A stretch of DNA of 64,000 nt from Colwellia sp. Lineage in GTDB: Bacteria; Pseudomonadota; Gammaproteobacteria; Enterobacterales; Alteromonadaceae. The stretch is from the NCBI GenBank assembly GCA_029938115.1, contig JAPYOP010000002.1, forward strand, positions 108,504 to 172,503, in the 5' to 3' direction. Below are positions 52,152-61,735 of the stretch, in pieces. Position 1 is the first letter of the stretch. Every line of letters starts with the position of its first letter. The translations under genes were made by a program, and so were the position numbers. The notes beneath the pieces are model-generated. The model was not told the DNA's origin, searched no databases, and worked only from the letters and a program-made list of their open reading frames with translations.

Positions 52152-52165
52152 TGAATACGTTTGCA
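52152..52165. promoter_or_regulatory. LacI-type operator, variant site 7
   Basis: TGAATACGTTTGCA, identical to site 4 over 14 bp and sharing its flank (CAAAGCATGG against CAACGCATGG). It is 83 bp from the solute-binding protein start and 87 bp from the aldo/keto reductase start. Confidence 0.6.
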
Positions 52166-52251
52166 AAGCATGGTCAACAAGTAATAACTATCATAGTATT
52201 AGTGATTCTTCATCTGACCTCCGTCAGTAATCAAAACTCTGAGATAAAATA

Positions 52252-53148
52252 ATGCAGCATAATACTTTCCCATCATCCAATATATCATCCTCTCGTTTAA
52301 TTTACGGATGTATGCGTATTGCCGGTGATAATTCAAGTCAAGATAGGGTCAAAGGTAAGCGTGCTATTCAGACCGCACTTGAGGTTGGTTACAATCATTT
52401 TGATCATGCTGACATATACGGTGATGGTGAATGTGAAAGTCTTTTTGGTGAATTGTTAAATGAGTCACCTAGTTTACGTGATGGCATCATTTTAACGTCA
52501 AAAGCAGGTATCCGTCGCGATCCTCAACGCTATGATTTTTCAAGCGACTACTTAATTAGTAGTGTTGAAAACTCCTTAAAACGATTACACACTGACTACT
52601 TAGACTTATTCTTATTACATCGACCTGATTACTTATTTAGCGCGGAAGATGTTGCACAGACTTTTATGCAGTTAAAGCAAAGCGGTAAGGTCAAACATTT
52701 TGGTGTTAGCAATTTTAGTCCATCCCAATTGTCATTATTGCAATCCGCATTAGATGAACCTTTACTGGTTAATCAGATAGAAATTAACATTCATAATATT
52801 AGTAGTTTTAGCGATGGCACCTTAGATCAATGTCAGCAATTTGGCATTACGCCGATTGCATGGTGTCCTTTAGGTGGCGTGGTTTATCCTGCTTGGGGAA
52901 ATACCTTCTCTGCGGATGATGAACAGCGCATTGAAAAAGAGCTAGCACTTCAAGCGAAAAAATATGACTGTCAGCCTTGGCAGTTAATACTCGCTTGGTT
53001 ATTAAAACATCCTGCTAATATTAATCCGATAATTGGTTCAACAACGCCTGAACGAATTATTGCCGCTAAAAAGGCATTAGAGCTCGATTATAGCCATGTG
53101 GATTGGTATCGATTATTAGAAGCGAGAAATGGCCAAGCAGTACCTTAA
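52252..53148 (+). CDS. Aldo/keto reductase, YdhF-like
   Basis: A 298-residue AKR. The catalytic tetrad is visible: Asp51 and Tyr56 in FDHADIYGDG, Lys84 in LTSKAGIRRD and His123 in LLHRPDYL. The C-terminal NPIIGSTTPERI binds the NADPH 2'-phosphate region. It is close to E. coli YdhF. It would reduce aldehydes or ketones, perhaps sugar-derived; the substrate is unknown. Operator site 7 ties it to the locus. Confidence 0.88.
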   Translation: MQHNTFPSSNISSSRLIYGCMRIAGDNSSQDRVKGKRAIQTALEVGYNHFDHADIYGDGECESLFGELLNESPSLRDGIILTSKAGIRRDPQRYDFSSDYLISSVENSLKRLHTDYLDLFLLHRPDYLFSAEDVAQTFMQLKQSGKVKHFGVSNFSPSQLSLLQSALDEPLLVNQIEINIHNISSFSDGTLDQCQQFGITPIAWCPLGGVVYPAWGNTFSADDEQRIEKELALQAKKYDCQPWQLILAWLLKHPANINPIIGSTTPERIIAAKKALELDYSHVDWYRLLEARNGQAVP

Positions 53149-53261
53149 ATTGATAAAAAAAAGCTAATCGACTTGCTCATATATTAATGCTGCAAATAGA
53201 GTAATATAATCTGCATCGAACAAATTTACTACTCGTTCACAATAAAGCTTAAGGAATCAAT

Positions 53262-54149
53262 GTGTTTACCACTCAAATTGCTAATAGTACTGAAAACAAC
53301 ACGTCACTTGGACCAGCTAATTTATTGAAAGAAGAAATTGACCAAGTCGCTAATATTTATAATATAATTATTGAGTTTTTTACCAACTATAGTTTTCAAC
53401 TTGTTGGTGCGTTTATCATTTTCATTATTGGTTACATGCTAGCCGGTAAAATATCAACATGGGTACTAAAATTGTGCTTACGCCACAAGCTTGATATTAC
53501 CTTAAGCCAATTTCTAGCGAATACCACTAAAATGCTTGTTGTGATAATGATAACCATTGTCTCTCTGGGTAAGTTAGGTATTAGTGTTACGCCATTTATT
53601 GCGGCAATAGGTGCAATATCGCTGGGAGCAGGTTTAGCATTACAGGGCTTACTTGCTAATTATGCGGCTGGTTTCAATATTATTCTAGTTCGACCTTTTG
53701 TGGTGGGCGATACGATTACTGTTCATGGTGTAACCGGCGTCGTTGAAGAGGTACTACTTGCTTATACGGTATTAAAAAATGAAGATGATGTAGTGATTAC
53801 GGTTCCTAATAAGCATATAGTTGGCGAAATTTTACATAATTCAAAAAATGATTCACTACTTGAATTAACGGTCGGTATTTCTTATAAACATAACCCTTTA
53901 GAGGTTGTAGCATTACTCGAAAAAACCATGTTGTCACTGGATATCATTGGCGACAATAAAAAATTACAAGTCGGTATAGATGAGTTTTCTGACAGCGCTA
54001 TTACACTGGCAATTCGTTTATGGACGCCTACAATTAATCTTTATGAGGCAAAATATAAAGCTTATGCCGGTATTTACAGTGCACTAGATGAAGCTAAGAT
54101 TAACATTCCATTTCCACAAAGAGACGTTCATATTCACCAAACGTCTTAA
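53262..54149 (+). CDS. MscS-family mechanosensitive channel
   Basis: A 295-residue channel with three transmembrane segments: two at about 40-100, and the pore-lining TM3 AAIGAISLGAGLALQGLLAN with the Ala/Gly pattern of MscS. The beta domain that follows reads VVGDTITVHGVTGVVEEVLL and VITVPNKHIVGEILHNS. GTG start with AAGGA 7 bp before it. It releases solutes on osmotic down-shock; growth on starch can build up osmolytes, but a direct link is not shown. Confidence 0.92.
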   Translation: MFTTQIANSTENNTSLGPANLLKEEIDQVANIYNIIIEFFTNYSFQLVGAFIIFIIGYMLAGKISTWVLKLCLRHKLDITLSQFLANTTKMLVVIMITIVSLGKLGISVTPFIAAIGAISLGAGLALQGLLANYAAGFNIILVRPFVVGDTITVHGVTGVVEEVLLAYTVLKNEDDVVITVPNKHIVGEILHNSKNDSLLELTVGISYKHNPLEVVALLEKTMLSLDIIGDNKKLQVGIDEFSDSAITLAIRLWTPTINLYEAKYKAYAGIYSALDEAKINIPFPQRDVHIHQTS

Positions 54150-54184
54150 CTAAATATGACGATGTAAGTGAGTCAGAATTTAAC

Positions 54185-54209
54185 TGTAGGTCGATGCTCG
54201 CCTCGACAA
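54185..54209. repeat. BIME-like repeat, alpha unit (copy F)
   Basis: A single alpha unit, CTGTAGGTCGATGCTCGCCT continuing CGACAA, in the 72-bp gap between the converging MscS and esterase genes. It can form a short hairpin (GTCGA/TCGAC) and may act as a 3' end stabiliser. Confidence 0.75.
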
Positions 54210-54221
54210 TAATTCGCTCAT

Positions 54222-55400
54222 TTAGTCTTTCATCAACCATTGAATAGCATCAGGAAAACGCTTAGCCCAAGCACCTTCGCTATGTTTGGCATTTTTATCA
54301 ACAACCCACAGCATATCCTTTTGATAACCTTGTTCTTTTAATGCGGATAACATGTCGTCAATGCCGGGTTGTAGTCGCTGTTCCAATCCCAAACCACCAT
54401 TATCAATGTAAATTTTGAACTCTTTTTTATCACCTTGATAGTTAGCCACTGTGGTAACGTAATCAAGTTCTTCAATTTTAAAGGCGGGTGACATACAAAG
54501 TGCCTTTGAGAATATATCATCATATTGCCAAGCTAACATAAGTGACATAATACCGCCCATGGACGAGCCACCAATTAAGGTATGTTCTCTGGCAGCTTTA
54601 GTGCGATAAGTTTTATCTATTAGCGGTTTGACCTTGTTCACGACAAAGTTCATGTAAGCTTCACCGTCAGTGCCGGGTGAATATTCTGCAGTGCGATTAG
54701 CGGTACTACTCATACCCACAACTATCATTGGCGGCACTTTTTTCTCGGCTATCAAATGAGTGAGGGTCTCATCAACAGACCAGTCGATTTTAAACGATGA
54801 AGTATTAGGGTCAATAATATTTTGACCATCATGCATGTAGAGTACTGGGTAATTGATGTCAGCATTGTTCTGCGGTTCATCTAAGTAACCTGGCGGTAAC
54901 CAAACAATAATATCGCGAGGTAAAACGCCTTGCCCTTCTATTTGTCTATGATATTTAACCGTGCCCGTAATTTGTCCTTGCACGGGTAATTCAGCGCTTG
55001 TGCGCCAATGATCTATTTCAGTGGTTACGGTTTGCGTTGTTGATACAGTTAAATAATTATTTTCTAATGGTAAACCTTTCTCGTTGGCTCCTTCGTTAGC
55101 CCAACTTCCTTGAGTGAATTTGTATTCAAGCACTTCATCTTTAGCAAAGCTAATTTTCTTTTGCCAGCGATGCACCCCACTTTTCTGAAATAAAGAGTCA
55201 CCAAGATAAGTCATTTTAATTTGATCAGGCTGCCAACTGCCTAATTTCCGATGGCTACCAACCAAATAAAGATTACTTTTAGCCGACAGGCTAGTAGATT
55301 CAAGTACAAAAGTCACTTGAATTTTGTCATCGAGGAACCACCATAAACTAGCCAAAGATAGTGTTAATACTACTATTACTTTCGGTAAAACTTTGGTCAT
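54222..55400 (-). CDS. Esterase D-type hydrolase with N-terminal starch-binding (CBM20-like) domain
   Basis: A 392-residue protein with an N-terminal signal or anchor (VIVVLTLSLASLWWF). Residues about 27-132 resemble CBM20 (YLVGSHRKLGSWQPDQI, RWQKKISFAKDEVLEYKF). The rest is an esterase D/Fes-like alpha/beta hydrolase: VLYMHDGQN, nucleophile Ser280 in IGGSSMGGIMS, and a late His in AKHSEGAW. A starch-binding esterase could deacylate modified starch or glucans. It follows the amylase gene by 31 bp in the same operon. Confidence 0.8.
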   Translation of the reverse strand: MTKVLPKVIVVLTLSLASLWWFLDDKIQVTFVLESTSLSAKSNLYLVGSHRKLGSWQPDQIKMTYLGDSLFQKSGVHRWQKKISFAKDEVLEYKFTQGSWANEGANEKGLPLENNYLTVSTTQTVTTEIDHWRTSAELPVQGQITGTVKYHRQIEGQGVLPRDIIVWLPPGYLDEPQNNADINYPVLYMHDGQNIIDPNTSSFKIDWSVDETLTHLIAEKKVPPMIVVGMSSTANRTAEYSPGTDGEAYMNFVVNKVKPLIDKTYRTKAAREHTLIGGSSMGGIMSLMLAWQYDDIFSKALCMSPAFKIEELDYVTTVANYQGDKKEFKIYIDNGGLGLEQRLQPGIDDMLSALKEQGYQKDMLWVVDKNAKHSEGAWAKRFPDAIQWLMKD

Positions 55401-55431
55401 GCCACTTCCTTATTTTCTATTAGTTGCTGTG

Positions 55432-57207
55432 TTAATCAATTTGATAAATAGCAAAACTCAATGGAGCAATTTTTCCTGACTCGTTTTCAGCTGATTGATA
55501 AAGCAACGCTGTCGATTGCTTATTGAGCACCACATCAAGGTTCTGCATCTTCTTAGCTGTATTAAATACGACGATTATATTCTGCGTTTGATCTTTTACA
55601 GCATAAGCGCGCTTAATAGCAAAAATGCCCGCTTTATTTTGTGAATAAAGCGTACTTTGTTGACCAAAACGCAGTGCTGGATATTGTTGATAAAGCTCAG
55701 CGTATTTGGCAAAAGTTTGATAGAACAAATGGCTAGTATCAAAGTTGTCAACCGCGGTGGTTTTATCGGTCGCTAATAGGTCATCATCATTATAACTGGC
55801 CACTTTTGATGGCATCATGTCTTGGCGTGAGGCTTGATCGCCACCGTCACCAACAAAACCCTGCTCATCACCATAGTAAATCACCGGCACACCACGGCTA
55901 AAATACATTATGGCATTAGCAAGTAAATTACGCTGAATTTGTTCTTGCTCACTGTAGTTATGCTTACTTTCCTTTAAGAAATAAGCAAAACGCCCCATGT
56001 CATGATTACCGGTAAAATTAACAAGCTGATTCGCATTGGTGTTTTGAATACCCGTGCTGTCAATATCAGCATGATCCGTTTGATAAAAATGATCTTGCGC
56101 AAATAAGTTGGCTAATTGATCAGTTCCTTTTTGCTCAACTAGCGTACTTCGAATAGCCCCTTGTAAGGCGAAATCTAATACAGAAGGTAATTTAGCTTGG
56201 GTTGTGAAGCTACTTAATTCTTTAGAATCAAAACTATAGACTTCACCGTACATAAAGAAATTATTTATACCTAAGCTCTTGGCGTGTACCGTTAATGCCG
56301 GAGAAAATGCCTGCCAAAATTCTGTATTGACGTGCTTTACGGTGTCAATTCTAAAACCGTCAGGCTTAAATTCATCAATAATAGCTTTGTAAATATCAAT
56401 CATACCTTGGGTAACTTTTTCACTATTTGTATCTACATCATCAAGACCTGCAAAATCCCCACGAATCGCGCTTTCGCCTTTCCAATGTGAATCACCTTGA
56501 TTATGGTAAACATTAATATCGTTCAACCATGCTGGAGTTTTTAGTGTCTCATTACCTTTGATAATGAACGGCGTATAGGTATCACCTTTAGCCACTTGTG
56601 CTAATGATTTAAAAGGACAATTACCCTTTGTAAATAACCAACTTAAACCATCATCGCCATGACATTCTTTATATTTAATTACATCGGCAGTATGGTTAGT
56701 AATGATATCGAAAAACACTTTGATATTGCGCTTGTGTGCTTGGTCAATAAAGTTTTTTAAATCAGCATTAGTGCCAAGGTGTGGATCAATTTCAGTAAAG
56801 TCTAAAATCCAATAACCATGATAGCCTGAAGTACCATTTTGCATGGCTTGATTGCGCAAAATTGGCGTTAACCAAATAGCGGTGATGCCCATATTATCAA
56901 GGTAAGATAGTTTTTCTGTTAACCCTGCCAAATCACCACCGTGATACATACCCTTATGAGTTGCATCTAAACCACCGCGAGATAAAGCGCGTTTTGCATC
57001 ACTTTCCGCGGCGCCTAAATCATTACTTTTATCGCCATTATAAAATCTATCAGGTAAAACAAAATAGAAAATTTCATCTTGAAAATTACGCTGTTGATAA
57101 GGAGCCAATTTAGCGGCTTTAGCACTATTTTTAGCGTCAACACTTAAAGACGTGAGCAAGCCAGATACTGCCACAATAAACATAACGCTTTGTACGAATA
57201 ACTTCAT
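55432..57207 (-). CDS. Secreted GH13 alpha-amylase
   Basis: A 591-residue GH13 enzyme when started at the ATG of the signal peptide (MKLFVQSVMFIVAVSGLLTS...). The longer frame to 57282 begins inside a palindromic repeat and lacks a signal at its start, so I reject it. Catalytic motifs: GFRIDTVKHVN (nucleophile), YGEVYS (acid/base) and NFTGNHDMGR. An early YFVLPDRFYNGDKSND suggests a calcium-binding loop as in maltogenic or GH13_19-type enzymes. It probably degrades starch in the periplasm or outside. Confidence 0.88.
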   Translation of the reverse strand: MKLFVQSVMFIVAVSGLLTSLSVDAKNSAKAAKLAPYQQRNFQDEIFYFVLPDRFYNGDKSNDLGAAESDAKRALSRGGLDATHKGMYHGGDLAGLTEKLSYLDNMGITAIWLTPILRNQAMQNGTSGYHGYWILDFTEIDPHLGTNADLKNFIDQAHKRNIKVFFDIITNHTADVIKYKECHGDDGLSWLFTKGNCPFKSLAQVAKGDTYTPFIIKGNETLKTPAWLNDINVYHNQGDSHWKGESAIRGDFAGLDDVDTNSEKVTQGMIDIYKAIIDEFKPDGFRIDTVKHVNTEFWQAFSPALTVHAKSLGINNFFMYGEVYSFDSKELSSFTTQAKLPSVLDFALQGAIRSTLVEQKGTDQLANLFAQDHFYQTDHADIDSTGIQNTNANQLVNFTGNHDMGRFAYFLKESKHNYSEQEQIQRNLLANAIMYFSRGVPVIYYGDEQGFVGDGGDQASRQDMMPSKVASYNDDDLLATDKTTAVDNFDTSHLFYQTFAKYAELYQQYPALRFGQQSTLYSQNKAGIFAIKRAYAVKDQTQNIIVVFNTAKKMQNLDVVLNKQSTALLYQSAENESGKIAPLSFAIYQID

Positions 57208-57270
57208 GAGAATAGTCTCTTTTTTATTATTAAGAACAAATTTACAATTGTCTTTTTCCATGCTTATATC

Positions 57271-57295
57271 TTGTCGAGGCAAGCATCGACCTACA
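57271..57295. repeat. BIME-like repeat, alpha unit (copy G)
   Basis: TTGTCGAGGCAAGCATCGAC plus CTACA, an exact-sequence alpha unit between malQ and the amylase gene. It adds an apparent in-frame upstream start to the amylase reading frame and lies in the spacer of the operon. Confidence 0.85.
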
Positions 57296-57318
57296 ACTAA
57301 ATCAAGTGAGTCGAAGCT

Positions 57319-59493
57319 CTAAGCTTTCGGCCTTGCTTGTTGCATTGCGTTTGCAATCGCATTAACTGAATCTTGTTGAAAAAAATCTTCTACTGTAACA
57401 GGCAGCTTTTGTAACCAGTTAGGATGTTGTTCAATAGTGCCTGGAATATTCACTTGCTCAACAATTTCTAAAGCGTCTTCTAACGGGATCAACTGAATAT
57501 GACTTGGTGCTTGCGCCATATACTTTTGCACCGCAACCGATAGTTCTGTATTCATTTTAGCCGGAGCTTGTTCAGGCACTTTTGTCATATCAATAACATT
57601 CAGATCATTTAGGGCAGAAATGAGTAAGCTTCTGTCTTCAATACGCCCCGAACGTTCTTGTTGACCCATTGCTTCGTTTGGATATAAATCAAGCGCTTGG
57701 CGCCACTGCAAATCTCGACCTGTCCACCAACCAGTTAGTGTCGGTAAATCATGGGTTGATACAGTGACCATTGATTGTGCAGGATATAACTCTGGACGCA
57801 TGAAAAAACCTGAATCCCAACGTTCAAAAAATAGTACTTTATATGAAAGCAAACCTGCCGCCGCCATGATATCGCCAAAGCCGTCAGGTACTGTACCTAA
57901 ATCTTCACCGATAACTACACATTCTTCGCGACGAGATTCAAGGGCGATAATGCGTAAAATGTCCTCTAAAGGAAACGTTATAAAAACACCTTCATCAGCT
58001 TTCATGCCCGGAGCTACCCAATACTGACGCATTAAGCCTAAAATATGATCAATACGTAAAGCGCCTGCATATTGCATATTGCTGCGTAATGCTTTTACTA
58101 GTGGTAAATACCCTTGCTGCTTTAATGCCACAGGGTTAATCGGCGTTAAACCCCAGTCTTGTCCTAAAGTATTCATCGCATCTGGCGGTGCGCCTACAGC
58201 AGCACCAGAAACATAAACATCTTTATCACACCACACATCAACACCTGAACCATCACAACCTACCGCTAAGTCAAGGTACAAGCCAACTGGCATGCCATTT
58301 TCTTTAGCTGTATCGGCAACCATTCTTAATTGACGGTGTGCTAACCATTGTAAAAAGGCGAAATAGTTTATACGATCAGCATGACTGCTTTGAAAAGAAG
58401 TTACTGCATCACTGTTTGGGTCTTGATACGCTGCTGGCCACATTTTCCAACCATAAGTATTTTCATCTTGTTTTCTAAAGTGTTCGTACAAGGCATCGAA
58501 CGTGGTTAAGCACATTAAATCATGGCCTTGTTCAGCTTTAAAAGCATTAAACTCTGCCATTAATGCCTTACTTTCTTGCTGAGTAAAGTCAGTAAATAGT
58601 AATTCTAAAATTTGATATTTCACATCAGAAACCGCTGAATAATCAATTAGATCAGTGCTTTTTGCAAAAGCCAATTTCGCTTGAAACTCATCATCATTAA
58701 AACGCTGCTGTGCCGCCTGACAACTTTCATAGTTTGGCACTTTAGTTACGTCAATATACATGACATTTAAAAAGCATCGGCTAGTCGGTGAGTAAGGACT
58801 GCGATGTGCTGGATTATTTGGATAAAGCGGGTGTAGAGGATTTAAACCAATAGCCGAAACACCTTGTGTGGCGGATTTTTCAACCAAAGCCAATAAGTCA
58901 CCAAAATCCCCCATACCCCAATTGTTTTCACTTTTTAAAGAATAAAGCTGTGCGGCATAGCCCCACATTTTTTCTTTCGATGCTTCTTGTGGGCTATAGC
59001 AAGTTTTAGGTGCGAAGATCAAATGACAGCTTGTTTTTTTCCCATCATAAGATATTGATAACTGGTGATAACCTTGCGGCAAGTTAGGTAATGCTAATTG
59101 ATATTTGGCAAAATGTTCGCCGTCTAAGTCAGTTTCATCAAGTTTGGATAAAGTTGTTAAGCTAACTTGTTCATTAAAGGTTTCACCTGTTTCAGTGATT
59201 ATTTGCCAAGCAATATTGTAAACTTCTGTAGACTTCACACTGATAACTATTGAATGCTCATGCGCTTCACTTTTAGCAATATGGGTTGGCGGTAACATAA
59301 TACGCCATGCTTGTTCATTTAATGTTTTAATCTGCAGTTCAAGCACATCAGCACCACTAAGATCGTACCCCATAGCTTTAAGCAATGATTGACGAGCATC
59401 ATCTTTAGCAAAGACTTGATTGCCATAACTGTCGATATAACTTTGATGAAAACCGACTAAATTTGCGAGCTGTTCTATTAAGTGTGAAGTCAT
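57319..59493 (-). CDS. malQ: 4-alpha-glucanotransferase (amylomaltase)
   Basis: A 724-residue GH77 enzyme that disproportionates maltodextrins in the cytoplasm. The signatures AAQLYSLKSENNWGMGDFGDL, LRIDHILGLMRQYWVAPG (nucleophile Asp) and VIGEDLGTVPDGF (acid/base Glu) are clear, with VSTHDLPTLTGWW later. The first 170 residues are the N-terminal domain found in the long proteobacterial MalQ. It lies 7 bp after glgX in a glgB-glgX-malQ-amylase-esterase operon. Confidence 0.95.
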   Translation of the reverse strand: MTSHLIEQLANLVGFHQSYIDSYGNQVFAKDDARQSLLKAMGYDLSGADVLELQIKTLNEQAWRIMLPPTHIAKSEAHEHSIVISVKSTEVYNIAWQIITETGETFNEQVSLTTLSKLDETDLDGEHFAKYQLALPNLPQGYHQLSISYDGKKTSCHLIFAPKTCYSPQEASKEKMWGYAAQLYSLKSENNWGMGDFGDLLALVEKSATQGVSAIGLNPLHPLYPNNPAHRSPYSPTSRCFLNVMYIDVTKVPNYESCQAAQQRFNDDEFQAKLAFAKSTDLIDYSAVSDVKYQILELLFTDFTQQESKALMAEFNAFKAEQGHDLMCLTTFDALYEHFRKQDENTYGWKMWPAAYQDPNSDAVTSFQSSHADRINYFAFLQWLAHRQLRMVADTAKENGMPVGLYLDLAVGCDGSGVDVWCDKDVYVSGAAVGAPPDAMNTLGQDWGLTPINPVALKQQGYLPLVKALRSNMQYAGALRIDHILGLMRQYWVAPGMKADEGVFITFPLEDILRIIALESRREECVVIGEDLGTVPDGFGDIMAAAGLLSYKVLFFERWDSGFFMRPELYPAQSMVTVSTHDLPTLTGWWTGRDLQWRQALDLYPNEAMGQQERSGRIEDRSLLISALNDLNVIDMTKVPEQAPAKMNTELSVAVQKYMAQAPSHIQLIPLEDALEIVEQVNIPGTIEQHPNWLQKLPVTVEDFFQQDSVNAIANAMQQARPKA

Positions 59494-59500
59494 TTTCTTA

Positions 59501-61735
59501 TTACTCTCTATCTTCTTTACTCACTGGGGTGAGCTGATTGATTCTTGTTTTCGATCGGGAAAAACTAAGCACCACACAACTGTGTGCTGCGGCAGTAATA
59601 TTGGCCGTAATTATGTTTTTACTTTTATTACTATTAAAAGCACTGATAGGTTCCGCAGTGTTTAACAATACTTGCCAGTAGCCATTAAGCTCAGGCAAGG
59701 CATAATCAATATCACTTTGATGGGCATTAAAGATGATTAATAAGGCATCATCTTTAAGCTGCCCTAATGGACAATATTCACCAAAGATGGTGTCTACTGC
59801 GGGTAAAATTTCACTTTTTGTATCGGCAAGTAGCATAGAAACACATTTGATTGAGTTGTTATGCCAATCACTTGTCTGCATTAACTGACCTCGACAATTA
59901 AGCCAACTAATGTCAGGTAAGTCGGTTAGTGTTGAGACAGTTTGACCATGCTGATAATGCGTTCGGTTTAATAGCGGATGCTCTTTTCGTAGATGGATCA
60001 GGCGCTTTACAAACTCGATTTCAGCTTGGGCATCACTGTTATGCCAGTCCAACCATGAAATTTCATTGTCTTGGCAATAAGCATTGTTATTGCCCTGTTG
60101 TGAATTGGCCATTTCATCTCCCGCTAGCAACATTGGCGTGCCTTGAGAGATAAATAAGGTAGTTAATAAATTACGTTTTTGTTGCTGGCGAAGTTTTTTG
60201 ATAATTTCATTATCTGTTTCGCCTTCAATACCAAAGTTACTACTAAAATTGCTGTGATGACCGTCTTTATTCTGCTCGCCATTTGCATGATTTTGCTGCT
60301 TTTCATAACTCACTAAATCATGCAAAGTAAAGCCATCATGAGAGGTAATAAAGTTCACACTCGCACTAGGACGACGACTTGATATTCCTTGCGTACGTGG
60401 TTCAAAAATATCACTAGAGCCGTGCAAACGGGCAGCAAACTCCGGTGCTAATCCTTCATCACCACGCCAAAAGCGGCGGCAAGTATCACGAAATCTATCA
60501 TTCCACTCCATCCACTGATTGGGGAAGCGACCTAACTGGTAACCACCTTCGCCAATATCCCATGGCTCAGCTATTAGTTTCACTTTCGCTAAGATCGGGT
60601 CTTGTTTTAACGTGGTAAAAAAATGATTGTTGGCGCAAAAATGGTGTTCGCCACGGCCTAATATCGGCGCTAAATCAAAGCGAAAACCATCAACACCCAT
60701 GACTTCAACCCAATAACGTAAGCTGTCGGTAACTAACTGTAATACGCGCGGATGGGCAATATTTAGGGTATTACCACAACCGGAATGATTAACATAAAAG
60801 CGTTTATCTTCACTGCATAGGCGATAATAACTAGCGTTATCTATGCCTTTAAAGCTTAAGGTAGGACCGAGCTCATTGCCCTCGGCGGTATGGTTGTAAA
60901 CCACATCAAGTATAACTTCGATACCGGCTTGGTGAAATGTTTCCACCATGGTTCTAAACTCACTCGTACCACCATGTGAATCGTCACTATGACAATAACT
61001 AGGTTGCGGTACAAAAAAGCTTAAACTGTTATAACCCCAATAATTACTCAAGCCTTTTTCACGCACAAAAGGTTCATCTAAAAAGCTGTGAACCGGTAAA
61101 AGCTCAATACTGGTGATGCCGAGTTCGCTTAAGTATTGACAAACACTTGGCTGAGCAAGACCGGCAAAAGTACCCTGTAATTCAACCGGCACATCGGGAT
61201 GTTGCTTGGTAAACCCCTTAACGTGCATTTCATAAATAATAGTATCGCGGCGACGAACTTGTGGATGAGACTCACACAAAGTCAGTGGCTTTACTGCCAC
61301 ACATTTAGGCAGGTACGCTGCGTTATCACGAATATCTATGGTTAAATCTGGCTGTTCGCAGTGTTCATCAAACGCATAATGACTTGATGAGGCGATAAAA
61401 TCCCCCGCTAACTCTTTAGCGTAGGGATCTAATAATAATTTATGCGGATTAAATCTGTGCCCTTCATGGGGAGCAAAAGGTCCATAAACACGATAACCAT
61501 ATAGCGAACCTTCAGGTAAGTCTTCAACAAAAACATGCCATACTTCATCGGTAAATTCCGGCAAGATAATGCGTTGTATTTCATTTTTTCCTGAGGCATC
61601 AAACAAGCACAACTCAACTTTTTCTGCATTGGCAGAGAAAATAGCAAAGTTAATACCTTTATCATTCACAGTAGCGCCTAATGGATAAGAGCGTCCAGAG
61701 CCTACTTGGAATATTTGTTTGTTTGCCACAGCCAT
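59501..61735 (-). CDS. glgX: Glycogen debranching enzyme GlgX
   Basis: A 744-residue GH13 isoamylase-type enzyme that removes short branches from phosphorylase-limited glycogen. The CBM48-like N-terminus (YPLGATVNDKGINFAIFSAN) leads to a barrel with GVDGFRFDLAPILGR, LIAEPWDIGEGGYQLG and NFITSHDGFTLHDLVSY. It overlaps the glgB stop codon by one base (TAATG), so the two are translationally coupled. Confidence 0.95.
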   Translation of the reverse strand: MAVANKQIFQVGSGRSYPLGATVNDKGINFAIFSANAEKVELCLFDASGKNEIQRIILPEFTDEVWHVFVEDLPEGSLYGYRVYGPFAPHEGHRFNPHKLLLDPYAKELAGDFIASSSHYAFDEHCEQPDLTIDIRDNAAYLPKCVAVKPLTLCESHPQVRRRDTIIYEMHVKGFTKQHPDVPVELQGTFAGLAQPSVCQYLSELGITSIELLPVHSFLDEPFVREKGLSNYWGYNSLSFFVPQPSYCHSDDSHGGTSEFRTMVETFHQAGIEVILDVVYNHTAEGNELGPTLSFKGIDNASYYRLCSEDKRFYVNHSGCGNTLNIAHPRVLQLVTDSLRYWVEVMGVDGFRFDLAPILGRGEHHFCANNHFFTTLKQDPILAKVKLIAEPWDIGEGGYQLGRFPNQWMEWNDRFRDTCRRFWRGDEGLAPEFAARLHGSSDIFEPRTQGISSRRPSASVNFITSHDGFTLHDLVSYEKQQNHANGEQNKDGHHSNFSSNFGIEGETDNEIIKKLRQQQKRNLLTTLFISQGTPMLLAGDEMANSQQGNNNAYCQDNEISWLDWHNSDAQAEIEFVKRLIHLRKEHPLLNRTHYQHGQTVSTLTDLPDISWLNCRGQLMQTSDWHNNSIKCVSMLLADTKSEILPAVDTIFGEYCPLGQLKDDALLIIFNAHQSDIDYALPELNGYWQVLLNTAEPISAFNSNKSKNIITANITAAAHSCVVLSFSRSKTRINQLTPVSKEDRE

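Noticed and set aside
57208..57282. Longer amylase start at 57282
   Set aside because: The extra 25 codons come from the palindromic repeat and would put the signal peptide inside the protein.
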